Shown in pieces: positions 11,808-21,422 of a DNA stretch of 64,000 nt. The notes beneath the pieces are model-generated. The model made no database searches. It was not told the DNA's origin and saw only the letters and a list, made by a program, of their open reading frames with translations. This stretch comes from Dacryopinax spathularia (taxonomy: Eukaryota; Basidiomycota; Dacrymycetes; Dacrymycetales; Dacrymycetaceae): assembly GCA_037974965.1 (NCBI GenBank), contig JBBPFI010000003.1:2294001-2358000 (forward strand), given 5' to 3'. The position numbers and the translations under genes are program-made. Within the stretch, counting starts at the first letter, position 1, and each line of letters begins with the position of its first letter.

Positions 11808-13234
11808 TCACTGATTAGACGTCGGCACATTCAGCAACACCCCCGTCCCGTTCCCGCCTCCCGGGATCCACGTCACGTCCCTCTTCGCCGCTAGCGCCTG
11901 GACGATCGCCTTGCTCGCCTCGATCTTGCGGAACGTGACGAACGCCTCGCCGGCTTTGTTGAGCGCATTGGAGATGGTTGCGGCGGCCTCGGCTTCGCCC
12001 TCGGCGCGGATGACGGCGGCTTGACGTTCTTGTTCGGCCTAGAGGTGTCCAGGGTTAGGTTTGTTTGGTGTGAGTGCATATAGGGAGGGGAACGCACCTT
12101 CTCGACGATGAACTTGGCCCGCTCGGCGTCTATTGCACGTAGTCAACCCTCTCATACTACGGAAGGAGGACGAAGGGCGACTACGCACCCTGCTGCGCAA
12201 TCTGCTTCTGCTCGACAGCAGTCGTGAACTCTTTCCCGAACCTATTCTTGCATCAGTCCCTCCGTCTATTCGCAGAACTAGCAACGGCAGCTCACGTCAT
12301 ATGTGTCTATTATAAGCCCGGTTAGCTTTAGTGGGGCGAGGGAGACGGGACAGGGACGTACGATGGAGACATCCTCCAGAAGGATATGAAACTCCCCCGC
12401 ACGCTTAAGGAGGTCTTCCCTAATCCTGCTCGACACCTATCCACCGCCCATCAGCATCCAGACCCACCCTTCACCTCACAACCCAAAAATGAAACAGGAC
12501 ATACGACTTCACGCAGCGTAACTGTTCTAACTTCAGCACCTGTTTCGGAGTAGGAGCAGGAAGAGGACGCACTCAGCTCAGACGCATCATACGTCGCCAC
12601 CACGGCCTTCAACACTTCATTCACAATACTAGGCAAGACACGCTCATCGTAGTCCAAGCCCAAATTCTGGTAAATCTTCGGGAGGTGCTCCACGTCCGGC
12701 CTCGACAGTACACGCAGGGTGAGAGAAACCATCTGCAGGTCTGTTCCTCTAGTCAGCGGCTGCTCGGGCAGAGAAGGCAAGTGAAAGGAGGAGGAGAAGG
12801 GGGAGAGGAAGGAGGGATGGGGCCGCACCCTTCGAGCCCGTGGTGGTGGATACGTTCCGCGGCTTGATCCGGACGTCGTACAAGATCGCCCGCTGCAGCC
12901 AAGGGACAAGGAAATGCGTCCCTTCGCCGGTCGCCTACCAATGCTCCAGCATCAGCACCCTCCTTCATCTCCTCGCTCTCACCCTGCAGCCAAGGCCGAC
13001 TTGGACGAGAGGTGGAGGGAGGGGAGAGAGAGGCGCACCGTATCCTTCACACCGGAAAACCGGTCGAACATCACGGCCCTATACCCGCCAGGAACGTCGT
13101 AGAGCGCCGCTTGGCCAACGCCGAGCGCGATGAGCGCAGGCACTGTTCCCCGCACAAAGTGAGCATCCTCCTTCCACTGTCTCCATGAGCAAAACTGCGC
13201 ACGCACCCGTAAGCCGACTGAGTAGATTTGCCAT
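11808..13234 (-). CDS. PHB1: Prohibitin 1 (mitochondrial inner membrane)
   Basis: Ten exons: 13234-13207, 13142-13039, 12934-12829, 12740-12573, 12521-12505, 12436-12362, 12306-12296, 12241-12189, 12129-12098, 12038-11808; 274 residues, the usual prohibitin size. Diagnostic blocks: [88 protein letters not shown] and [13 protein letters not shown]. The spacing matches Phb1 rather than Phb2. Phb1/Phb2 rings in the inner membrane act in protein quality control and cristae organisation. Two very small exons, 17 nt (12521-12505) and 11 nt (12306-12296), are needed to keep the conserved motif ITLREV..THMTFG. A broken copy of exons 8-10 lies at 15960-16280. Confidence 0.95.
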
Positions 13235-13668
13235 CCCTACTTGTAGACTTGTAGGATGAGGAAGACGGGGCCTGGGACGAGGAGGGTCGGTGAGCGATGA
13301 GCGCCAACGGCAGAGGCGTACGAAATCGGCAGGACTGTAAAATGCTTCCGCGTGGGCCGTGTCATGTGAAGGTTCATCAGCGGTGCGACTCGATCTGGCA
13401 CGGCAGTGGTCGCGATCACCGTTTGGTCTATTACGATATCTCTACTACAGTATGTGGTTTACTTGTTCTTTCTGGGATCTTGGACTGAATGCTTGTGAAC
13501 TTGGACGACTGAGAATTGTTGGCTTGGCTGGCTGGTGACCCGTAACAGATGCTCATTCCCTTACTGTACTCGAAGCCTAGGCGAGCCTCCTTGGCGTCCC
13601 CAGCACGTATACCCGCCGCCATCGCCTTCTTCTCCGCCTTTCGCTCCTCAGTCTTGAGTTCCTTCCGC

Positions 13669-14502
13669 TCACTGGCACCTTCTCCCGCGCCATCGGCGTT
13701 CTACACAGAGGCGAGCGCGCGCGCCATCTCCGAAAAACCATCGGGCAGCAATCTGCACGGCAAAATCGTCATCCTTGAGCGAGCGCTGTCGCAGCTCCTT
13801 GCGCTCCTTGTGCTCGCCCCGTCGCTCGCCCTCGCGGAAGGCCTTCTGCTCTGCAGCCTTCAGTTGACCGGAAGTAAGGGGTGAGCGGGCGTTCAGATCA
13901 ATGTCCTCTAGTGAGCGACGCCACCCTGGGATGCTGTTTTGACGGATCTCGTCCCGATTCTTCAATACCACCTTCTCGGGAGCTCCATAGCATTCCCCGG
14001 GCCGGCATGGCGAGTGAATCTGCATGTCTTCCGCGTAGTCATTGTCGAAAGACCGGAATTGAAGCTCCTGATCGTTTGCCAGGCTGCGACCCGCCTGGGA
14101 ATACTCAGGAGCTCGGCTCAACCGCGGGCTCAAGACGCCAAGGTCGCGGTGGAACAACCCCATGGGTCTGGGACGCTTTAGCGACGAGTGCCCCCGAGCT
14201 TCCAGCTCCATGTCCTCATCGTCAAGGGAGCGCTGCCTCCGACTGGGCACGCGCATTCCGCCGACCTTCGTCGCCTCCTTCTGCTCGCCGATCCGCTCAC
14301 CGGCGCGGAACGCTTTCTCCTCGGCCTCCTTCTCCGCCTTAGCAGCTCCAGACGTGCCAGGCCCCAGGGGTGCACGCCGGTCAAGATCTGCATCCGAGAC
14401 GTCTAGCGTCAGGTAACGCGCTTTTAGCGCAGCATCCCCGGTTGGGAACGCGGCAATGCTGATAGCGAGCGTAGCGAGCACGATAGTTGATGTGAGCTTC
14501 AT
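13669..14502 (-). CDS. Secreted Arg-flanked repeat protein, copy A (3' end frameshifted and truncated)
   Basis: One exon, 277 residues in the current frame. The start gives a clear signal peptide (MKLTSTIVLATLAISIAAFP). The first 250 or so residues match copy B (16528-17481) closely, including RRQRSLDDEDMELEAR, the segment with Cys pair CRPGEC, WRRSLEDIDLNAR and RQRSLKDDD. After AVQIAAR the frame departs from copy B: a short GC-rich difference near 13710-13725 shifts it, and about 126 bp holding the family C-terminus and stop are deleted just beyond. The predicted tail WFFGDGARARLCVERRW is therefore an artefact of decay. It may still be secreted, but it has lost the third repeat unit and the terminal RS-x-x-DLD motif. 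Confidence 0.7.
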   Translation of the reverse strand: MKLTSTIVLATLAISIAAFPTGDAALKARYLTLDVSDADLDRRAPLGPGTSGAAKAEKEAEEKAFRAGERIGEQKEATKVGGMRVPSRRQRSLDDEDMELEARGHSSLKRPRPMGLFHRDLGVLSPRLSRAPEYSQAGRSLANDQELQFRSFDNDYAEDMQIHSPCRPGECYGAPEKVVLKNRDEIRQNSIPGWRRSLEDIDLNARSPLTSGQLKAAEQKAFREGERRGEHKERKELRQRSLKDDDFAVQIAARWFFGDGARARLCVERRWRGRRCQ

Positions 14503-14704
14503 CTCGTTTGTCTTCAGGCCTTGAAATTATGGAATCAAGCGAAGGGTTACTGGCGCGTAGGTAGAGTAGTGAGTGTGGATGTGGCGACCTGACCTGCAGG
14601 TGGGCGTGAACGAAAAGAGCGAGCCTTGACAGTAAGGGACTCGGTGGACCTGCACCGGGGCGGACTGGCTGTTGGGTGAGGCTTGCAGATCAGTCTGCAC
14701 GAGG

Positions 14705-14711
14705 TTTTATA
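14705..14711 (-). promoter_or_regulatory. TATA element upstream of secreted-protein copy A
   Basis: Minus-strand TATAAAA about 203 bp upstream of the ATG at 14502; the same element occurs at the same distance in copy B, implying a 5' leader of roughly 170 nt. Confidence 0.5.
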
Positions 14712-15474
14712 GGTAAGCAGAAGACTTGACCCCGGATTTTGCTTTCCAAAGATAGCAACACTGCCTCGCTCTTGTATGTATTAGTCAGTCTCGTCAGCAT
14801 GCCGTAAGAGCATGCGTGGTCAGCCCACTTACAAGAGAGCGCAACGCTCCAGCTTCACTCATTGGAAGGTTTCATCGGCAGCCCACTGTACCGGGAATGG
14901 GATTCAGGCCCGCGGAACATAGTTACGCTCCCGTCCCTTATCTACACGGCAACGGCCCGATGCGACGTGCATTCAACCAGGCGGCTCAAGTTGTCACATC
15001 CCGTCCCTCATTCTCTCATGAGACAGTTGCGCACACTCTGATGAAATAGCTTTGGATGAGCGCGTATCAGCCTCAGTGATGTTGCGGAGCACTGCCCAAA
15101 AGAGGTAGGTCGCGTCAACCGCATTTAGCGAGCAAAGGGTTCTGAACAGGCACGGCAGGACTCGGACGTAAGCCTGCGACGCTCTTCCACAGACACCGAC
15201 GCGGACGTGCAACTCCTGTAGTGCCGGAGCAGAGCCGATCTCGTGATGTACCGCGACGTGGTCATCTTTCAATGTTTGAATCGGTATATAGCATTCAAAG
15301 ACGGAAGCACCACAGAGACGAGGACCGTGCAGTGTTGAAGCTCTACGCGAATCGAGGGAGTGAGACTGATCCTTTGAGAGTACATTGCCAAGAACATGAC
15401 TCCTGGAAATAGTGCGAGACCACCCGAGCGAGAGATGGGCAATCAAAGGGAGAGAAGGGCACCAAATCACCATC
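14712..15474. other. Intergenic: far upstream of copy A, downstream of PPR fragment
   Basis: Sequence nearly identical to 17690-18442 because of the segmental duplication. Short open frames on both strands are shared by both copies, but recent duplication alone explains that; no coding features are visible. Confidence 0.5.
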
Positions 15475-15959
15475 TTACATCTCTCCCAGCGCGCCCCGAG
15501 GACTCGCCTTGAGGCTGTGATCATCGCGTGCTCGACGTTCACCATATGCCTCTAGTTCCTCGTAGACTTGAGGCAGATGGTATCTCGGGGCTGTGACGGT
15601 TTCCTCGGTCGCATTATAGTGTGTTGCGAAGGGTAACAGAACCCGAGCCAGTTCGGCACTCGCCGCTGGTACATCGACCTCCCTCTCCTGTCCCATCTCG
15701 TGCGGCAGAATATCCCTTGCGCGAAAGAACGACTGTTCCGACAGTCGACTTAGGCACTCGAGCCAAGTGGCCCAGTGCTTCGGCGCAACAACGCCTCGTG
15801 CTCGAGCGTTGTTCCAAACATCCTCAGCGACATTGACTTGCTGGTGACGGTCGCAGGCATCCAGCACGTGATGAAGTGCTCCAGCGCTGTATTTGCATTG
15901 GACCGGCAACCCACGCCAAAGGTCCATACCATCCTGGAAAAGGCGCGCGTGGAAGTAGA
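15475..15959 (-). pseudogene. Truncated copy of the PPR-like gene (C-terminal about 160 codons)
   Basis: Matches the C-terminal end of the 846-residue protein at 18443-20983, including DVWNNARARGVVAPKHWATW and the same stop context GALGEM. It has no 5' part: at 15959 it abuts a PHB1 fragment, and the open frame continues into PHB1 antisense sequence, giving a chimeric 176-codon frame. The frame itself is not interrupted. Substitutions are concentrated around 15840-15900, where the protein differs strongly from the intact copy while flanking sequence is nearly identical. Read as a duplication remnant; no start signal of its own is seen. Confidence 0.8.
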
Positions 15960-16280
15960 GTCTCGCGGAACGCGACGAACGCCTCGCCGGCCTTGTCCAA
16001 CGCATTGGAGATCGTCGGGGCGGCTTCGGCTTCGCTTCGACGCGGATGACGGCGGCTTGACGTTCTTGCTCGGCCCGCGAGTGTACAGCGTGAGTTTTGT
16101 TTGGTGTATGTGCATGTATTGAGGGCAGGCGCCCTCATACGACGATGAACTTGGCCCGCTCGGCATCTGTACCACGTAGTCAGCCGTCTGTTCCGGCGCA
16201 AGGGGGATGACAGGTGACTACGCAGCCTGCTACGCAATCTGCTTCTACTCAACAGCAGTCGTGAATTCGGTTTCCCAACC
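15960..16280 (-). pseudogene. PHB1: Broken PHB1 fragment (exons 8-10 region)
   Basis: Plus-strand sequence 15960-16280 matches 11924-12245 of PHB1: part of exon 10, the intron, exon 9 and part of exon 8, with substitutions and small indels that break the frame. Beyond 16280 the match stops, and PHB1-upstream sequence resumes about 50 bp later (16325 onward matches 13460 onward), so about 1.2 kb of PHB1 was deleted from this copy. It cannot make prohibitin. Confidence 0.85.
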
Positions 16281-16527
16281 TGCGCCCACTTGAGGTCCCC
16301 ATTACTATCCGGTCTACTTTTTTTCTGGGACCTTGGACTTGAATGCTTATGAACTTGGACGACTGAGATTGTTGGCTTGGCTGGCTGGTGACCCGTAACA
16401 GACGCTCATTCCCCTACTGTACTCGAAGCTGAGGCGCGGATGCCGGAACAGCTACACGCATCCTAACGAGGACTATGGACAAGCTACAACACCTCACGGG
16501 TGAGGAATTACCCTGCCAGCTCAATCC

Positions 16528-17481
16528 TTAGTCCAGGTCTTTAATGCTGCGACCACGGAGCTTCTTGGCCTCCTTGGCCTCCCCAGCACGTATACCCGCT
16601 GCCATCGCCTTCTTCTCCGCCTTTCGCTCCTCAGTCTTGAGTTCCTTCCGCTCACCGGCACGTTCACCGGCACGTTCGGCGTTCTGAACAGCGGCGATTG
16701 CGCCATGTCCGAGAGGCGATCGGGCAACCATTTGCACGGCAAAATCGTCATCCTCGAGCGAACGCTGTCGCAGCTCCTTGCGCTCCTTGTGCTCGCCCCG
16801 TCGCTCGCCCTCGCGGAAGGCCTTCTGCTCTGCAGCCTTCAGTTGACCGGAAGTAAGGGGTGAGCGGGCGTCCAGATCAATGTCCTCTAGTGAGCGACGC
16901 CACCCTCGGATGCTGTTTTGACGGATCTCGTCCCGATTCTTCAATACCACCTTCTCGGGAGCTCCATAGCATTCCCCGGGCCGGCATGGCGAGTGAAGCT
17001 GGATGTCTTCCGCGTAGTCATTGTCGAAAGACCGGAATTGAAGCGCCTGATCGTTTGCCAGGCTGCGACCCGCCTGGGAATTCTCAGGAGCTGCGCTCAA
17101 CCGCGGGCTCAAGACGCCAAGGTCCCGGGAAAACACCCGTTTGGGTCTGGGACGCTTTAGCCACCAGTACTTCCGGGCTTCCAGTTCCATGTCCTCATTT
17201 TCAAGGGAGCGCTGCCTCCGACTGGGCACGCGCATTTCGCCAACCTTCTTCGCCTCCTTCTGCTCGCCGATCCGCTCACCCGCGCGGAACGCTTTCTCCT
17301 CGGCCTCCTTCTCCGCCTTAGCAGCTCCAGACGTGCCAGGCCCCAGGGGTGCACGCCGGTCAAGATCTGCATCCGAGACGTCTAGCGTCAGGTAACGCGC
17401 TTTTAGCGCAGCATCCCGGGTTGGGAACGCGGCAATGCCGACAGCGAGCGTAGCGAGCACGATAGTTGATGTGAACTTCAT
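16528..17481 (-). CDS. Secreted Arg-flanked repeat protein, copy B (intact)
   Basis: One exon, 317 residues. Signal peptide MKFTSTIVLATLAVGIAAFP (residues 1-20). Three units follow, each an Ala/Glu/Lys/Arg-rich helix opening with (A)R-[A/S]-P-L (about residues 43, 206 and 254) and leading to an Arg-flanked acidic segment: RRQRSLENEDMELEAR (88-103), RRSLEDIDLDAR (195-206), RQRSLEDDDF (238-247), and the terminal RGRSIKDLD (309-317). Between the first two units is a 90-residue stretch with RSFDNDYAEDIQ and the only two Cys of the mature region (CRPGEC). No known enzyme domain is seen. Two-Arg and RxxR contexts before the acidic segments suggest kexin- or furin-like processing in the secretory pathway; this is inference. 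Copy A is its damaged tandem duplicate; 42886-44262 and 24867-25382 are more distant relatives. Confidence 0.8.
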   Translation of the reverse strand: MKFTSTIVLATLAVGIAAFPTRDAALKARYLTLDVSDADLDRRAPLGPGTSGAAKAEKEAEEKAFRAGERIGEQKEAKKVGEMRVPSRRQRSLENEDMELEARKYWWLKRPRPKRVFSRDLGVLSPRLSAAPENSQAGRSLANDQALQFRSFDNDYAEDIQLHSPCRPGECYGAPEKVVLKNRDEIRQNSIRGWRRSLEDIDLDARSPLTSGQLKAAEQKAFREGERRGEHKERKELRQRSLEDDDFAVQMVARSPLGHGAIAAVQNAERAGERAGERKELKTEERKAEKKAMAAGIRAGEAKEAKKLRGRSIKDLD

Positions 17482-17684
17482 CTCGTTTGTCTTCAGGCCT
17501 TGAAATTATGGAATCCAGCAAAGGGTTACTGGCGCGTAGGTAGAATAGTGAGTGTGGATGTGGCGACCTGACCTGCAGGTGGGCGTGAACGAAAAGAGTG
17601 AGCGTTGACAGTAAGGGGACTCGGTGGACCTGCACCGGAGTGGACTGGCTGTTGGGTGAGGCTTGCAGATCAGTCTGCACGCGG

Positions 17685-17691
17685 TTTTATA
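17685..17691 (-). promoter_or_regulatory. TATA element upstream of secreted-protein copy B
   Basis: Minus-strand TATAAAA, 204 bp upstream of the ATG at 17481, conserved with copy A. Confidence 0.5.
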
Positions 17692-18442
17692 GGTAGGCAG
17701 AAGACGAGACCCCGGATTTTGCTTTCCACAGATAGCAACACTGCCTCGCTCTTGTCAGTCTCGTCAGCATGCCGTAAGAGCGTGCGTGGTCAGCCCACTT
17801 ACAAGAGAGCGCAACGCTCCAGCTTCACTCATTGGAAGGTTTCATCGGCAGCCCGCTGTACCGGGAATGGGATTCAGGCCCGCGGAACATAGTTACGCTC
17901 CCGTCCCTTGTCTACCCGGCAACGGCCCGATGCGACGTGCATTCAACCAGGCGGCTCAAGTTGTCACATCCCGTCCCTCATTCTCTCATGAGACAGTTGC
18001 GCACACTCTGATGAAATAGCTTTGGAGGAGCGCGTATCAGCCTCAGTGATGTTCCGGAGCACTGCCCAAAAGAGGTAGGTCGCGTCAACCGCATTTAGCG
18101 AGCGAAGGGGTCTGAATAGGCGCGGCAGGACTCGGACATAAGCCTGCGACGCTCTTCCACAGACACCGAAGCGGACGTGCAAATCCTGTAGTGCCGGAGC
18201 AGAGCCGATCTCGTGATGTACCGCGACGTGGTCATCTTTTAATGTTTGAATCGGTATATAGCATTCAAAGACGGAAGTACCACAGAGACGAGAGCCGTGC
18301 AGGGTTGAAGCTCTACGCGAATCGAGGGAGTGAGACTGATCCTTTGAGAGTACATGGCCCAGAACATGAGCTGGAAATAGTGGGAGACCACCCGAGCGAG
18401 AGATGGGTAATCAAAGGGAGAGAAGTGCACCAAATTACCATC
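17692..18442. other. Intergenic: upstream of copy B, downstream of PPR-like gene
   Basis: Right-hand duplicate of 14712-15474. No gene supported. Confidence 0.5.
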
Positions 18443-20983
18443 TCACATCTCTCCCAGCGCGCCCCGAGAACTCGCCTTGAGGCTGTGATCATCGCGTGCT
18501 CGACGTTCACCATAAGCCTCTAGTTCTTCGTAGACTTGAGGCAGATGGTATCTCAGGGCTGTGACGGTTTCCTCGGTCGCATTATAGTGTGTTGCGAAGG
18601 GTAACAGAACCCGAGCGAGTTCGGCACTCGCCGCTGGTACATCTATCTCCCTGTCCTGTCCCATCTCGTACAGCAGAATATCCCTCGCGCGAAAGAACGA
18701 CTGTTCCGACAGTCGGCTTAGGCACTCGAGCCAAGTGGCCCAGTGCTTCGGCGCAACAACGCCTCGTGCTCGAGCGTTGTTCCAAACGTCCTCAGCGACG
18801 GCGCCTTGCAGGTGACGGCCGCAGGCATCCAGCACGGTGCTAAGTGCTGCACCGCCATATCTCTCTCGGACCGGCAACCCGCGCCAAAGGTCCATGCCAT
18901 CCTGAAAAAGGCCCGCGTGGAAGTAGACGCTCATGAGCAACATCAGAGTTGGCCTGTCCATCTCACGTTGTGCACCGAGCTTGTTAATGACCCGTGTGTG
19001 CAAGTATCGCGCGTGGTCGCCTACGTTCATTGCCGTCGCTGGCAGGAGGTGACCAATTCCTGCTTCCGTTGTACGGGATCGAATGTGATCGCGATAGCGA
19101 GAAAGAAGTGCGTTGAGCGAGGTGAACGTGTCAGATCGGCTGCAGTCCTCCACTAATTTGGGAAAGAAGGTCGCTGGAGGGTAATCGTACCCGGACGGAT
19201 TTGGCAGGTACAGCAAGTACGTAAGCATGCGGATTGGCGACTCCCCCGGATGCAATAACCGGAGTCGATGATAGTATTCAGCCGCAATTTTCCAGTTGGT
19301 CTTGTTTGTCGGCGTAAGAAGTTTGAAGACACTGTGTACCAGCCTTTCCTCCACACGCACACGATGTATCCGTGCTTGTACGCATAGAGACGTAAGACGC
19401 TTTAGATCTCCCACCTTGCCCAGAAAGTAGGTAGCGTGTTTTGCGAAGGTCACTAATGCGAATATTTCGTCGTTTCCGGTGTCGCCGACGTCAGGCCATT
19501 CCACCATATCATAGGCAATGGCGATTTGTGCTGCATTTCGCGTCGATAGCCTCCCACCGAGGTCACCGAGGAATACGAAAATTAGTCCTACGATTGATGC
19601 GTTGCCAGCTCTGGAGATCTTGAGCCGACTCGCGCGGACGAGGTCGAGAGCGTCGTCGATTCGATCATCCACCAATCGAGCCTCGTCCGCTAAACAGGCG
19701 TAGACCTTTAGCCACAGTGCGAGTGAGGATAGCTTGCCTCGTTTCGGACCGTCCGTGTTGGATAGGTCAGGAAATGACGCGCATACAACTCTGTGTGTTT
19801 GCGGGTCCATCCGCCACCCTGCTGTTTTCATTCGGTGCAGATGTCCAAGGGCGCGGCCTCGATTGCCTTGCATGGTGTCGAACATCAGGAGAGCATCGAC
19901 CGCCAGCGGGGTCATAGGTCGTTCTTGCAAGCTGTTTTGAAGAGCGAGCCAGGCTTCATCCGAAGCGACACGTGTATCGTAGAGCAGGCGATATCGCAAG
20001 TGCAAAGCGCGCAAGTCAACACTCCATATCGTGGGCCTGCTGGACAGATGTTGGAAGGTATGATTCAATTCTTTTCTTGGAAGCGGGGTGCATTGGAGGA
20101 GATGGTGAATTAGGCGTTGGTAGAATTTTGCCGTAAGAGGTATCGACAGCGATTGCGCCACGGTCGTAATCTTCCACACGGCCATTCGGTCAGGGTTGTG
20201 TCGTCCACAGTGGATCAACAGCCTCGACCAGATCTCTCCATCTCGCGCCGACGTGTGCACCTCCTCCTCGTCCATAGAATCATTGTCTGGATCTGCAAGA
20301 CGCCTTAACAGCTCCAACGCATCGTCCCACCTCTGCAACATGGACATTCGTAGTAGCACGGCGTGAAGATGCGACACAGTGCCCAGGTGTGGCGTACGCA
20401 ACCATATCTGCTCGAGGTCCTCGTCAATGCGTGCCGCTAATTGGGCTGTCTTCAGATTTGATGAGCGACACCAGATTGCAGCTTCGAGGACCAATGCCAG
20501 CCGTGGCAGCCCAGCCAATAGTATGAACTGGGAGGGATCCTGCTCTCTGACAGATAGACCTCGAACATACGAATCTCGCAATGCATCATAGGCCTTCTCA
20601 ATTGAGGCCAGATCATCACCGGCGTCTAGCGCTATTCCGAGGTTACGGTATGTCGAGCGTTGGGCTCTGGAGTGTATAGGTGGACCCATTACACCGTCTA
20701 CCCATTCTGTGTAAGAAAGAGGTGCAGTCCCGTGTGGAGCTCGGTGGTAAGGCGAGGGGAGACTGCTGGAGGTCCTATTGAGGCTCGCATCGACATTTAT
20801 CACAGGTGGATCGGGGAAAGAGGGGGCGGTGGAGTTCCTTGAGACCGTCCATCTTGGAAAGTTCTTCGGGTAATTGGAGGTCTGCAATAATCGATATGGG
20901 CCATCAACCAACGCGCGCAGGTGGGCAAATATAAGACGTACGCTAGTCGAGCTTCTCACGCGCGACCTCCATGCTGCTATCAT
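18443..20983 (-). CDS. PPR-like helical-repeat protein, probably mitochondrial
   Basis: Uninterrupted 846-residue frame. The first 50 residues are rich in Arg, Ser and Leu with no acidic residues in the first 25 (MIAAWRSRVRSSTSVRLIF), as in a mitochondrial targeting sequence. The remainder is almost entirely helical with PPR-like spacing, for example WLKVYACLADEARLVDDRID, ALSTVLDACGRHLQGAVAED and WLECLSRLSEQSFFRARDIL. I cannot assign it to a named orthologue; fungal proteins of this type typically bind mitochondrial RNAs. It is the intact source of the truncated copy at 15475-15959 and contains the right breakpoint of the tandem duplication. It lacks introns, unlike most genes in the window. 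Confidence 0.65.
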   Translation of the reverse strand: MIAAWRSRVRSSTSVRLIFAHLRALVDGPYRLLQTSNYPKNFPRWTVSRNSTAPSFPDPPVINVDASLNRTSSSLPSPYHRAPHGTAPLSYTEWVDGVMGPPIHSRAQRSTYRNLGIALDAGDDLASIEKAYDALRDSYVRGLSVREQDPSQFILLAGLPRLALVLEAAIWCRSSNLKTAQLAARIDEDLEQIWLRTPHLGTVSHLHAVLLRMSMLQRWDDALELLRRLADPDNDSMDEEEVHTSARDGEIWSRLLIHCGRHNPDRMAVWKITTVAQSLSIPLTAKFYQRLIHHLLQCTPLPRKELNHTFQHLSSRPTIWSVDLRALHLRYRLLYDTRVASDEAWLALQNSLQERPMTPLAVDALLMFDTMQGNRGRALGHLHRMKTAGWRMDPQTHRVVCASFPDLSNTDGPKRGKLSSLALWLKVYACLADEARLVDDRIDDALDLVRASRLKISRAGNASIVGLIFVFLGDLGGRLSTRNAAQIAIAYDMVEWPDVGDTGNDEIFALVTFAKHATYFLGKVGDLKRLTSLCVQARIHRVRVEERLVHSVFKLLTPTNKTNWKIAAEYYHRLRLLHPGESPIRMLTYLLYLPNPSGYDYPPATFFPKLVEDCSRSDTFTSLNALLSRYRDHIRSRTTEAGIGHLLPATAMNVGDHARYLHTRVINKLGAQREMDRPTLMLLMSVYFHAGLFQDGMDLWRGLPVRERYGGAALSTVLDACGRHLQGAVAEDVWNNARARGVVAPKHWATWLECLSRLSEQSFFRARDILLYEMGQDREIDVPAASAELARVLLPFATHYNATEETVTALRYHLPQVYEELEAYGERRARDDHSLKASSRGALGEM

Positions 20984-21422
20984 AGTCCATACATCACGAT
21001 GGCACTACACTCTTCTTCTCCCACAAGTCTTGAGCAAGGAAATGCGGGGTAGCAGTATTTGTGGACAGTGTGCTGGTCAGATTGTCGTCTGGAAGGGAAG
21101 TGCTGAAGCTGAGTACTATGGGTCGCCTTTCAATTTGAGCCCGTTTTCGGATACGGGAAGCGGAAGCATCAGGACGATGATCATAAAAAGTGGTGAGTTA
21201 GTTGATATTATTGGACATCGCCGAAAGACGCCGATTGAACCTGTGCATTGAAACTACAATCACTGACGCTTGCTTTTGGCACCGATAGGCAACGGCCTGT
21301 GTTGCAGGGAATAACTCTCCATTCGAAGATTGATGTCGAAATTTACAGCAGCAGCATCCTGAAGCACAACCACCCACTGGCATGCCAATAATGGACGGGA
21401 GCTAGCGCCTTACAAAAATCAC
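20984..21422. other. Intergenic between PPR-like gene and dioxygenase
   Basis: Contains the PPR-like gene's promoter side and the dioxygenase 3' side; no supported coding sequence. Confidence 0.5.

Larger units (their letters stand above)
13462..15959. repeat. Tandem segmental duplication, left copy
   Basis: Colinear with 16330-18929 at a nearly constant offset of about 2970-2979 bp. It carries secreted-protein copy A, its upstream region and the 3' end of the PPR-like gene. The left copy lacks about 126 bp corresponding to 16438-16563, including the end of the secreted-protein gene. Its right edge at 15959 is where PPR-gene sequence stops and PHB1-like sequence starts. Confidence 0.9.
15960..18929. 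repeat. Tandem segmental duplication, right copy
   Basis: Begins with the PHB1 fragment, carries secreted-protein copy B and ends inside the intact PPR-like gene. The order PHB1 - peptide A - PPR fragment / PHB1 fragment - peptide B - PPR intact is what one direct tandem duplication with breakpoints at about 11924 and 18929 would give, followed by deletions in each copy. Confidence 0.9.

Noticed and set aside
14816-15049. 77-codon plus-strand frame conserved at 17786-18019
   Set aside because: Conservation is explained by the recent segmental duplication; no coding signature.
14994-15545. 183-codon minus-strand frame upstream of secreted copy A
   Set aside because: Its counterpart in the right copy is interrupted (only 72 codons at 17964-18182), and no domain is visible.
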